In this document: positions 23,294-35,200 of the stretch, piece after piece
Layout of the letters: each line of letters opens with the position of its first letter
How positions within the stretch are numbered: the first letter of the stretch is position 1
Origin: Baylisascaris procyonis
Taxonomy: Eukaryota > Nematoda > Chromadorea > Rhabditida > Ascarididae
Assembly: GCA_037389465.1 (NCBI GenBank)
Contig: JAZARR010000214.1
Span: forward strand, 6,014,001-6,078,000
Direction of reading: 5' to 3'
DNA: 64,000 nt
The notes under the pieces: model-generated
What the model was told of the DNA's origin: nothing
Seen by the model: the letters and a program-made list of their open reading frames with translations, nothing else
Database searches by the model: none
Made by a program: the position numbers and the translations under genes

Positions 23294-26102
23294 ATCCGTC
23301 AAAAATAATATATCCTGAAATATTCGTATATTATTGAAAACATTGATTTCCGGCAAAACTATTGAAAATTACTTAACGATTACATTTGAAATGAAGAAAA
23401 TAAATAATTACGATAATTTGCATATCGATTTATTCATCATTTTAATAAGAGCATTCAAATTTTCGTTTAAATGAAATTTTTGAGCGATTCGATTTGTAAA
23501 AATTATTAAAGTGGAAAAAGATGATCACAATTGGTTGAATGCACAAAATGGCATTGTGTTGTTGATGTGTCGTTACAGAGGTGAAACCACTTCGGATGAT
23601 CACTGTTCAACGCCAATGACAGCGTAAAAAAACGACCAAATATATCACGCATCTCTTCTCTATTTTATTTCGAACATAATCACTGTTGTTCATTTCTTCT
23701 TTTTGAGCGATTTATTTTTTTTTTTTGAAAGTTGTAAAATTTTTTCCAATTGTTCGATTAATTTATTTGTATATTTTAAAAGATAATAATCAAATTTTAA
23801 AATGAAAATTAAAATTTTCCATATTTATTACTTCCCATAAAGTGTTGCTTCATAAGTGAAAATAGTGATCTCATTCACATTGCAAAGTACTGTTTATATT
23901 TCTAGAGAATTACGAATTAATTATATTAAAGACTCATTTAGAGTTATAGGTGCTTTTTAGGATGTGATTCGTATATTGAACACCCTAGCTGAAAACATCG
24001 TTGAGATGCAAAATAATTCGAGATTTTAAAGGTGACTTGCTAGTTCCACTCATGAAATATCATTGATTTATTCATCACTTAATTAACTATACTTGTATTT
24101 TTTAAATTCGGTATATACATTTGAAATTGGAATGCGTAATTAATGCAAAATATAATTCAAAATATGCATTTTTTTTTTTTGAAGATATAATCCCTCAGGG
24201 CATATACTTACGTATATGTATTTCTTTGAAGTTCTGTTTCATTATTATTGTTACAAATCGTCCTTCGGTCGGATACTGGACACCGATGTTCTTATTTATT
24301 TTCGTGTAAAATTTAATTTTCGATAATGAGACTCAAGTATTCGATTTAATTTCGATCTATTCTCCCCTTCAATGCAGTATCTCTTTTTTTTTTCGCGAGC
24401 AACCGCAATGCAGGTGTCTCACAACGATAGTTTGTGGGATGTATTTTGCGCTAGTGCTGATGTCGTTATTCAAATGAAATAATTGGAGACCCCATGTTAC
24501 TATATTGTTTGCTTTTTTGTGCGCTTTCCCGAGTTTGCAAAAGCATGTTGGGGAACAAGCTTGCATAGGCCCCACTAAACCGACGCTGGTCTGCGTGTCT
24601 GTCTGTCTGAGTAGCTTTAATTCGAGGATTACTCGAAGGTATTCCAGTCATGAATGATCCCCTCTATCAGATCTGTAAATTTCGAAAGGGGCTGCGCACA
24701 TTCGAAGGTGAGAAATATTTGCACGCCTTTGCACTGATCGGTTTTATACGCACGGGGATGTACCACTGATCGGTTTATTCGTCCTGGCCAAGAGAACATG
24801 CCATCGCCGACCCACGGATTCCCTATTCATTGGCACGACCACGGAGCCACACGTTGGCTTGACAACAGATTCCTTCTTTCCTGCCAAAAATAGGTCTTTT
24901 ATCAACGATTGGTATGGGCGGCTATATCATTTAAGGTATGAAGGCATTATTTCGCACATTCCTTATTTTTTGCTGGTAATTCATAAAAACGGTTGGCAAA
25001 ACGAGGCCAATGCAAAGGCGGATATTACACAGTTCCTCAATCACGGGCATTGCTTTATTTCGCCGACTTGCTATCACTACTGTTCAAGGGCCGTGCTATA
25101 CAATCTATACCGATATTTTCCAATTATATGCTCTGTTGATCGTGAAAATTTTACGATTAAATATACTCAACTGTTTCATGGGCTTGAGTTAAATCTAGCC
25201 TCGATCACGACTAGGAAGGGAACCTGATCAGCTCATGGTCTGTTGAAATGGGTTAAATCTGGCCCTGGCACCGGCTGTTGACGCTGAATAGGTAAAGGAC
25301 AATCGCCGAATTGGAAAGAGGTTTAACACATTGAAATTTGTTCGAAGAATATGTCATCACAGTTGCGCTGATGCTTACAGTTCCTCAGGAGGCACTAGTG
25401 CATTTTTCTAAATCTGAATAACGTGAAAAAAATCCTCAAAGATAATCTATAAAATTTTGATGGACGAAAGTTGACTAATTATTCAATGCAAAGCTTGTTG
25501 TACTTTGTATAAAAGTTTTTCATCCACATATCCATCCTAACAGTTCGTAGTTGCCCAAATCTTCGTTGAGATCATGCTCACTCTATCCTCTTTTATTTAT
25601 CCTCCCGGTCCTTTAAAAAACTGACACTGAAGGATGCTGATGATCTTGAAGTCGTTGCAAGTGACTGGAACTGCTATGATCTAAGAATATGACGCCGAAT
25701 GAAATCCCTAAGAATAAAATTCTTCTTCTGTTAACTTCAAGGATCGCCAATAAAAACGTTACTGTACAAGAAATATTGGTTGGAATAGCGCCTTTATTTA
25801 ACAGTTTTTAAGGCAATGCTAATCATTCAATAGGAAACAATGTTTAAAGTATTTTGTGGATGTTTCATGAACATCTAAAATCTAAAATGGTTACCATTTG
25901 AAGTAGACCACCAGAAAGCATCTCTCAGCACCGAGAATGAAGCCATGTAACTAATTCATTGCTGTATGAAAGCACGGCGATGAAGTTGCCTGCTGGCGCT
26001 TTTGTCACCGTGTCGATATTATTGTCCCTGAAAGTTTGACAAGATATAGCGAGAGTATTTCTCATTTCAGACTTATGAAAACATATCTCATCTTTGGAAT
26101 GA
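23294..26102. other. Long intergenic stretch, no firm gene
   Basis: AT-rich with several long T and A runs. Only a weak candidate open frame (24859-25227) stands out. The first part should include the promoter of the minus-strand cytokine-like gene; an acceptor-like TTTCAG just upstream of its ATG suggests a 5' UTR intron. Confidence 0.4.
24859..25227 (+). CDS. Weak candidate open frame, 122 codons
   Basis: An uninterrupted 122-codon frame in sequence slightly richer in GC than its surroundings. The product contains FINDWYGRLYHLRYEG and a Cys/His/Tyr-rich stretch around ISPTCYHYCSR. I recognise no domain, signal peptide or neighbouring exon. It may be a fragment of a mobile element or chance. 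Confidence 0.18.
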   Translation: MTTDSFFPAKNRSFINDWYGRLYHLRYEGIISHIPYFLLVIHKNGWQNEANAKADITQFLNHGHCFISPTCYHYCSRAVLYNLYRYFPIICSVDRENFTIKYTQLFHGLELNLASITTRKGT

Positions 26103-27375
26103 ATGGCGGAAAATATTCTGAGGAGTATATCACTAGTGGAGAAGCATTTCGACGAAGTGGCTCGACTGCATGATTCGATGCAGAATTTCAAGATGCAACT
26201 GGAATGCGTAGAAAAAGTAAATTTACCTTCATTAAGGATGTGCTAATGTAACGATTTATGAATACTGCGTCACAGCCTCTGCGGAGGTACAGGTAATAAG
26301 CACCAAGAGCAGTTGTTCGCCGTCGAGAAGTATTTTTGGCCTGAACAATGATTCAATGATTTGGCCTAAGGATGAAAACCATTCCAACGAAAAAATGACA
26401 CAACAACTTGGCTGGGTTTGGGAGGGATTGTAGCGAAAAAGTCCAAGAGTGATCCAAAAGAAGGAGATCACCCCGACGAAAACCTCGAGATGGTACAATG
26501 TTGGGAGACTCTTTCATCTTTCTCTCTCAACAAACCCCGCGACATACTACACTGGATTGCAGGAGCGATGCAGTGTTAAAAAGTTATCATTGATTTTGTT
26601 GTCATTTGCCTTCAGAATTCAACGGCTTAGTGATCGAAATTTTATGCGGCCTTCTGCTTCTAAATCTTGTTGGTGTTTTATAGTACGTTTAGGTTTTCAT
26701 TGTTCATGTTAACGGTATTGTGAGGATGCGAAATAGTGTTGAGTTACAAGCGGAAGCATCCACTTAGATCTATCGCCTTCAATAGATCACATAAGAAACT
26801 TAAAGACCATAACCGACCAGGTGACCTAAATTTCTCCGTATCATTTTCTTCAGTTATTGCTTTCATAATATGGAATATATAGCTTTTGCTCGAACTCCAT
26901 GACATGCCAAATTAACGAATGCAAAGGTGTTTAATACCTGTTTATGGATGATGGCGAATGTTGGAGAACGTCCTTCCGACTATTCTAAGCTGTATTTTAG
27001 ATTCCGTCGTATAGCGCTATGGCACAATGTTCACCTCAATGGCGTTCAAAACTGATGGCCAAGCTGCATAGAGAATGCAGCGAGGTTTGCGAGGAATATG
27101 CACAATGCCAAACGCAGATTGATGATGCCGCATCTATTCTCAGTGAGTATCTTATAATGCTGAGGACGGATCAACGGATCATCCCTTCATGCACACATAT
27201 CGCTGATCTTAGTACAGTGCTTGAATATCTCCGTAATGAGGCGATCAAACAATACGACGACCATGCCGAGTATCCAACAATTCGTTTTGGTTATGAAACG
27301 GAACCAACCCATGAGGTACGACAAGCATTGCAACGAATTCGAGTGGATTTATCGCTTACAACTGCACCCATTTAA
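26103..27375 (+). CDS. Unrecognised gene with coiled-coil N terminus; middle unresolved
   Basis: Exon 1 (26103-26216) opens MAENILRSISLVEKHFDEVA and continues as an amphipathic helix likely to form a coiled coil; a TGA lies immediately upstream of this ATG in frame, and the exon ends at AAA|GTAAAT. The last exon (27001-27375) begins after GTATTTTAG, is open for 124 codons, is rich in helix and contains ECSEVCEEYAQCQTQIDDAA, ending at TAA. Between them two frames look coding: 26287-26433 (VISTKSSCSPSRSIFGLNND, ends at TAG) and about 26427-26579 (PKEGDHPDENLEMVQCWETL, ends at TAA). They overlap by a few bases in different frames, so they cannot both be exons of one normal transcript. I cannot name the family; length and helices would suit a complex subunit, but that is a guess. 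Confidence 0.5.
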
Positions 27376-28512
27376 TTCAGTCAATTTTATTTTGTCGAAT
27401 TGATTTATAATTGTATTTGTTCATGTGCAATTTCACATAGGTTTCAATTATGGACGATGATAAAATATGAACAATAGTGCTATTATTTGAAAGAAATACA
27501 TTAATATGTGTAATTTATTCGAAATTTTGTTGGCTGTCTGCATAATGAGTGAAATTGCAAATTTTATTTAGATTTATTTGAATTTGAAATACTTTCATTA
27601 AAGATTTTGTTACAATGTCAGTATTTCTTTGCAATGGAATATCAAAACTATATATTCTCTAACGATAACTTCTTCTTTCTTCCCCAGGATAACTTCCTTT
27701 CCCATCGGTGTGGGTAAACGTTAAAATTCTCTTAACCAAAAATAGATGCACTAATATAACTGCTCCCTTTATTCAATATACTCAAATACATGTCATATAG
27801 GATCAAATAAAATAGCGAATCAAATAACAAACAAAAGGATGTCAAACAGCCAATGAAAAAAAAAGATTAAATCTCAACCAACATGTTGAAAAACGCATCA
27901 GACGACGGCAGGATCTTTCATAATCCCCGTTGCGCATAAGTAATCCCCTTTTGATGAGATGATATGAAATGTTTGGGAAGGAATGGTTGGAAAATAGTAC
28001 AGTTCACCTTCGTAAATTGTACGAAAGAGAATATCACGATGTTTCTTCGACTAATGACTATACAGGCTCTTTTGTTATACATGTATGAGTTTCTAGAACT
28101 TATCCAGAATAAACCACGACTCTTCACGTTCTAAACGACCATCAGATTCCTTCCTTGGATTATAAATTAAGGTATCCGACAAGCAAACAGATTTCTAACA
28201 TCGTATAAGCGCATCTCTACAGAGGGCGATTCGATTCTAGCCTAGAAGCTTTCACATATCCTGTCGTAGATGATGCATACAAAACTCTAGGCAACAAATT
28301 GTCAATTTAACTGAAATATGAAAACAGTGAGGTCTGAAAAAAAACGTAAATCGATCACTTCATATATGCATTCCTATTTTACCAATAAAAAAAATTTTTA
28401 CCCGGAAGGGTACTGAAATGGGCGGCAAATTAGAACGTCCTTTCATTTCTACACAAAAACCGCAGCATTCACTCGCATTTCTTTCTTTCTTGGGGCAATT
28501 CCACCTCTGCAG
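27376..28512. other. Intergenic stretch, nothing recognised
   Basis: AT-rich sequence following the stop codon of the 26-27 kb gene. No open block with protein-like composition, no RNA gene seen. Confidence 0.5.
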
Positions 28513-28954
28513 AAAACAGCGTTATGGAAAATTCTGACAATCATCCTAATAAAGCAGAAGTGGACTCTCTAGTTGCAAAATAAAGCGAAAGGAAGAACTC
28601 AAATATGGAATCACTTGAGAGTCAGAAAGTAATGAATTTCAAGGCGAATGCCCATGCTGAGACGTCGAATACTTCTATTCGGTGTTGAAGATGAGCGCAA
28701 GAGCGGTGAAATCTTCTTCAACGAGTGGTTTCGCCCGCTTAGCCAACGGCGGCAAAGGACGTAGATGCATCGGTCTTTTATGCTGCTGACCTACCGACAT
28801 CTGTAATTCGCTCCTTATTCACAGCCTACGATTCTCTAGTGGGCAGTGGACGAACACTCTGCTCACCTGTGCCTGCCTATGTTGATGGTAGCGGTTGGCG
28901 TACATTTCGGCCTCAAGAAAGTGATTTTCAAATTACTCCACCAGCATTTTTTTA
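28513..28954 (+). pseudogene. Probable broken gene, unrecognised family
   Basis: Protein-like sequence runs through three frames with no room for introns at the switches. Frame 1 begins at ATG 28524 (MENSDNHPNKAEVDSLVAK), meets a TAA, and continues with NMESLESQKVMNFKANAH. A second frame carries LFGVEDERKSGEIFFNEWF up to about 28735. A third carries AAKDVDASVFYAADLPTSV to SDFQITPPAFF and a TAA at 28952-28954. An acceptor-like CCACCTCTGCAG precedes the block. One nonsense change plus two frame shifts in 430 bases suggest a decayed gene or retrocopy; base errors or an unusual exon structure are the alternatives. No domain recognised. Confidence 0.35.
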
Positions 28955-29229
28955 ACCAACTCGTTTATCATATAACTTATCAAATGTTACCATCGGTACT
29001 ATATTGCGATTAAAGATTTCTTTCTGGGCATGCGTTAACTCTAGAATGGCCAAATGTTTGAACTTCCTGAAGAAGCAAAAAGAGACCACTTCAATCTTTC
29101 ACAGAAAAAAAAATGCACTAAAAACTTCCGAGCCCAATTCAAATAAGAGGGCTTTATATTTAAATAGAAAATTTAGTCGTCGTTTTAGAGCTCTGCTATA
29201 CTTCTGTTCTTTCTGCGGTGTATTTTATT
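28955..29229. other. Left flank of the satellite array
   Basis: AT-rich, no repeat similarity. Ends where the diverged repeat sequence begins (ATGAATGTTGCATTTTTATA at about 29238). Confidence 0.6.
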
Positions 29230-32200
29230 ATATACATGAATGTTGCATTTTTATATAAATGTACTGCAATTGATATTTGCGATTTTTTCTCCTCAACGGT
29301 TAGGTCTATCGATTTGGGGCTTGCCTTATTCGATACAGTTTTAAAAGCTCTATCAAACGATGTATAGACTGTTGGATTTCGGGAGAAAAGTTGAAAATCG
29401 AATCGACCGGACAGAATTTTTGAAATCTGGATTTTTGCGATTTCGGGGTTCTCGTTCTCGGTCGCTGTTTCATACGGTGTTAAGCGGTTTTCTAATTCGT
29501 CATTAGCCTGCCGAGACCTCTCGGACGGAATATAGAACACCGCTCGAGGGCGAATAGGAGCTGAGAAAAAAAAAATCGCAAAAATCGCGATTTTTCGATC
29601 GTAAGGGGCACAGCGAAATTTTGAAAAATATTTTTTCTTCCCGATTTTGACGAGTTTAGTATGAAACGATAGAACTCGATGAGCTGATCATGGACGCATG
29701 CACTATTTGCTATTTTATATGAAAATAGTTAAACTAGAGGTGCACGAATGCTATAGTTCCATACAAATGTACTGTACCTGATAATTCGGGGTTTTTTTTC
29801 TCGGCAATTGTTAGGCCTATGGAGCTGCGGCTTGCTTCCCTCAACACAACTTTTAAAGCTCTATCAAACGACGTATAGCTTGTTATATTTCGAGAGTAAG
29901 GTTGAAAACCGAATCGACCCGCCAGAATTTCTGAAATATCGATTTTCGCAAAATAGGGGGTTCTATTTCTCGGCCGATATTTCGTAAAGGCAAAAGCGGT
30001 CTCCTGATTTGTGGTCTACTCGGCGAGACCTCTTGAACGATGTACAGGTGACCGCCCACGGGCGAACAGAAGCCGAGAAAAAAAGTCCCAAAAAGCGCAA
30101 TTTTTCGATCGTGAGGGGGTAGCACAGGGAAAATTTGAAAAATATTTTTTCTCAGGAATTTTGATGAGTTTAGTATGAAACGATAGAACTCGATGAGCTG
30201 ATCATGGATGCATGCACTATTTGCTATTTAATATGAAAATAGTTAAACTAGAGGTGCACGAATGCTATAGTTCCATACAAATGTACTGTACCTGATACTT
30301 CGGGGTTTTTTTTCTCGGCAATTGTTAGGCCTATGGAGCTGCGGCTTGCTTCCCTCAACACAACTTTTAAAGCCCTATCAAACGATGTATAGCTTGTTAT
30401 ATTTCGGGAGTAAGGTTGAAAACCGAATCGACCCGCCAGAATTTCTGAAATATCGATTTTCGCAAAATAGGGGGTTCTGGTTCTCGGCCGATATTTGGTA
30501 AAGGCAAAAGCGGTCTCTTGATTTGTGGTCTACTCGGCGAGACCTCTTGAACGATGTACAGGTGACCGCCCATGGGCGAACAGAAGCCGAGAAAAAAAGT
30601 CCCAAAAAGCGCAATTTTTCGATCGTAGGGGGGTAGCACAGGGAAAATTTGAAAAATATTTTTTCTCTCCGATTTTCATGAGTTTATTATGAAACGATAG
30701 AACTCGATGAGCTGATCATGGATGCATGCACTATTTGCTGTTTTATATGAAAATAGTTAAACTAGAGGTGCACGAATGCTGTAGTTCCATAGAAATGTAC
30801 TGTACCTGATACTTCGGGGTTTTTTTTCTCGGCAATTGTTAGGCCTATGGAGCTGCGGCTTGATTCCCTCAACACAACTTTTAAAGCTCTATCAAACGAC
30901 GTATAGCTTGTTATATTTCGAGAGTAAGGTTGAAAACCGAATCGACCCGCCAGAATTTCTGAAATATCGATTTTTGCAAAATAGGGGGTTCTGGTTCTCG
31001 GCCGATATTTGGTAAAGGCAAAAGCGGTCTCCTGATTTGTGGTCTACTCGGCGAGACCTCTTGAACGACATACAGGTGACCGCCCACGGGCGAACAGAAG
31101 CCGAGAAAAAAAGTCCCAAAAAGCGCAATTTTTCGATCGTAAGGGGGTAGCACAGGGAAAATTTGAAAAATATTTTTTCTCTCCGATTTTGATGAGTTTA
31201 TTATGAAACGATGGAACTCGATGAGCTGATCATGGATGCATGCACTATTTGCTATTTTATATGAAAATAGTTAAACTAGAGGTGCACGAATGCTATAGTT
31301 CCATACAAATGTACTGTACCTAATGCTTCGGGGTTTTTTTTCTCGGCAATTGTTAGGCCTATGGAGCTGCGGCTTGCTTCCCTCAACACAACTTTTAAAG
31401 CTCTATCAAACGACGTATAGCTTGTTATATTTCGAGAGTAAGGTTGAAAACCGAATCGACCCGCCAGAATTTCTGAAATATCGATTTTTGCAAAATAGGG
31501 GGTTCTGGTTCTCGGCCGATATTTGGTAAAGGCAAAAGCGGTCTCCTGATTTGTGGTCTACTCGGCGAGACCTCTTGAACGACATACAGGTGACCGCCCA
31601 CGGGCGAACAGAAGCCGAGAAAAAAAGTCCCAAAGAGCGCAATTTTTCGATCGTAAGGGGGTAGCACAGGGAAAATTTGAAAAATATTTTTTCTCTCCGA
31701 TTTTGATGAGTTTATTATGAAACGATAGAACTCGATGAGCTGATCATGGATGCATGCACTATTTGCTGTTTTATATGAAAATAGTTAAACTAGAGGTGCA
31801 CGAATGCTGTAGTTCCATAGAAATGTACTGTACCTGATACTTCGGGGTTTTTTTTCTCGGCAATTGTTAGGCCTATGGAGCTGCGGCTTGCTTCCCTCAA
31901 CACAACTTTTAAAGCTCTATCAAACGATGTATAGCTTGTTATATTTCGAGAGTAAGGTTGAAAATCGAATCGACCCGCCAGAATTTCTGAAATATCGATT
32001 TTCGCAAAATAGGGGGTTCTGGTTCTCGGCCGATATTTGGTAAAGGCAAAAGCGGTCTCCTGATTTGTGGTCTACTCGGCGAGACCTCTTGAGCGATATA
32101 CAGGTGACCGCCCACGGGCGAACAGAAGCCGAGAAAAAAAGTCCCAAAAAGCGCAATTTTTCGATCGTAAGGGGGTAGCACAGGGAAAATTTGAAAAATA

Positions 32201-35200
32201 TTTTTTCTCTCCGATTTTCATGAGTTTAGTATGAAACGACAGAACTCGATGAGCTGATCATGGATGCATGCACTATTTGCTATTTTATATGAAAATAGTT
32301 AAACTAGAGGTGCACGAATGCTATAGTTCCATACAAATGTACTGTACCTGATACTTCGGGGTTTTTTTTCTCGGCAATTGTTAGGCCTATGGAGCTGCGG
32401 CTTGCTTCCCTCAACACAACTTTTAAAGCTCTATCAAACGATGTATAGCTTGTTATATTTCGAGAGTAAGGTTGAAAATCGAATCGACCCGCCAGAATTT
32501 CTGAAATATCGATTTTCGCAAAATAGGGGGTTCTGGTTCTCGGCCGATATTTGGTAAAGGCAAAAGCGGTCTCCTGATTTGTGGTCTACTCGGCGAGACC
32601 TCTTGAACGATATACAGGTGACCGCCCACGGGCGAACAGAAGCCGAGAAAAAAAGTCCCAAAAAGCGCAATTTTTCGATCGTAAGGGGGTAGCACAGGGA
32701 AAATTTGAAAAATATTTTTTCTCTCCGATTTTCATGAGTTTAGTATGAAACGACAGAACTCGATGAGCTGATCATGGATGCATGCACTATTTGCTATTTT
32801 ATATGAAAATAGTTAAACTAGAGGTGCACGAATGCTATAGTTCCATACAAATGTACTGTACCTGATACTTCGGGGTTTTTTTTCTCGGCAATTGTTAGGC
32901 CTATGGAGCTACGGCTTGCTTCCCTCAACACAACTTTTAAAGCTCTATCAAACGACGTATAGCTTGTTATATTTCGAGAGTAAGGTTGAAAACCGAATCG
33001 ACCCGCCAGAATTTCTGAAATATCGATTTTTGCAAAATAGAGGGTTCTGGTTCTCGGCCGATATTTGGTAAAGGCAAAAGCGGTCTCCTGATTTGTGGTC
33101 TACTCGGCGAGACCTCTTGAGCGATATACAGGTGACCGCCCACGGGCGAACAGAAGCCGAGAAAAAAAGTCCCAAAAAGCGCAATTTTTCGATCGTAAGG
33201 GGGTAGCACAGGGAAAATTTGAAAAATATTTTTTCTCTCCGATTTTGATGAGTTTATTATGAAACGATAGAACTCGATGAGCTGATCATGGATGCATGCA
33301 CTATTTGCTGTTTTATATGAAAATAGTTAAACTAGAGGTGCACGAATGCTGTAGTTCCATAGAAATGTACTGTACCTGATACTTCGGGGTTTTTTTTCTC
33401 AGCAATTGTTAGGCCTATGGAGCTGCGGCTTGATTCCCTCAACACAACTTTTAAAGCTCTATCAAACGACGTATAGCTTGTTATATTTCGAGAGTAAGGT
33501 TGAAAACCGAATCGACCCGCCAGAATTTCTGAAATATCGATTTTTGCAAAATAGGGGGTTCTGGTTCTCGGCCGATATTTGGTAAAGGCAAAAGCGGTCT
33601 CCTGATTTGTGGTCTACTCGGCGAGACCTCTTGAACGACATACAGGTGACCGCCCACGGGCGAACAGAAGCCGAGAAAAAAAGTCCCAAAAAGCGCAATT
33701 TTTCGATCGTAAGGGGGTAGCACAGGGAAAATTTGAAAAATATTTTTTCTCTCCGATTTTGATGAGTTTATTATGAAACGATAGAACTCGATGAGCTGAT
33801 CATGGATGCATGCACTATTTGCTATTTTATATGAAAATAGTTAAACTAGAGGTGCACGAATGCTATAGTTCCATACAAATGTACTGTACCTGATACTTCG
33901 GGGTTTTTTTTCTCGGCAATTGTTAGGCCTATGGAGCTGCGGCTTGCTTCCCTCAACACAACTTTTAAAGCTCTATCAAACGATGTATAGCTTGTTATAT
34001 TTCGAGAGTAAGGTTGAAAACCGAATCGACCCGCCAGAATTTCTGAAATATCGATTTTCGCAAAATAGGGGTTCTGGTTCTCGGCCGATATTTGGTAAAG
34101 GCAAAAGCGGTCTCCTGATTTGTGGTCTACTCGGCGAGACCTCTTGAACGACATACAGGTGACCGCCCACGGGCGAACAGAAGCCGAGAAAAAAGTCCCA
34201 AAAAGCGCAATTTTTCGATCGTAAGGGGGTAGCACAGGGAAAATTTGAAAAATATTTTTTCTCTCCGATTTTGATGAGTTTATTATGAAACGATAGAACT
34301 CGATGAGCTGATCATGGATGCATGCACTATTTGCTATTTTATATGAAAATAGTTAAACTAGAGGTGCACGAATGCTATAGTTCCATACAAATGTACTGTA
34401 CCTGATACTTCGGGGTTTTTTTTCTCGGCAATTGTTAGGCCTATGGAGCTACGGCTTGCTTCCCTCAACACAACTTTTAAAGCTCTATCAAACGATGTAT
34501 AGCTTGTTATATTTCGAGAGTAAGGTTGAAAACCGAATCGACCCGCCAGAATTTCTGAAATATCGATTTTCGCAAAATAGGGGGTTCTGGTTCTCGGCCG
34601 ATATTTGGTAAAGGCAAAAGCGGTCTCCTGATTTGTGGTCTACTCGGCGAGACCTCTTGAACGATATACAGGTGACCGCCCACGGGCGAACAGAAGCCGA
34701 GAAAAAAAGTCCCAAAAAGCGCAAGTTTGCGGTCGTAAGGGGGGGTAGCACAGGGAAAATTTGAAAAATATTTTTTCTCTCCGATTTTCATGAGTTTAGT
34801 ATGAAACGACAGAACTCGATGAGCTGATCATGGATGCATGCACTATTTGCTATTTTATATGAAAATAGTTAAACTAGAGGTGCACGAATGCTATAGTTCC
34901 ATACAAATGTACTGTACCTGATACTTCGGGGTTTTTTTTCTCGGCAATTGTTAGGCCTATGGAGCTGCGGCTTGCTTCCCTCAACACAACTTTTAAAGCT
35001 CTATCAAACGATGTATAGCTTGTTATATTTCGAGAGTAAGGTTGAAAACCGAATCGACCCGCCAGAATTTCTGAAATATCGATTTTCGCAAAATAGGGGG
35101 TTCTGGTTCTCGGCCGATATTTGGTAAAGGCAAAAGCGGTCTCCTGATTTGTGGTCTACTCGGCGAGACCTCTTGAACGACATACAGGTGACCGCCCACG

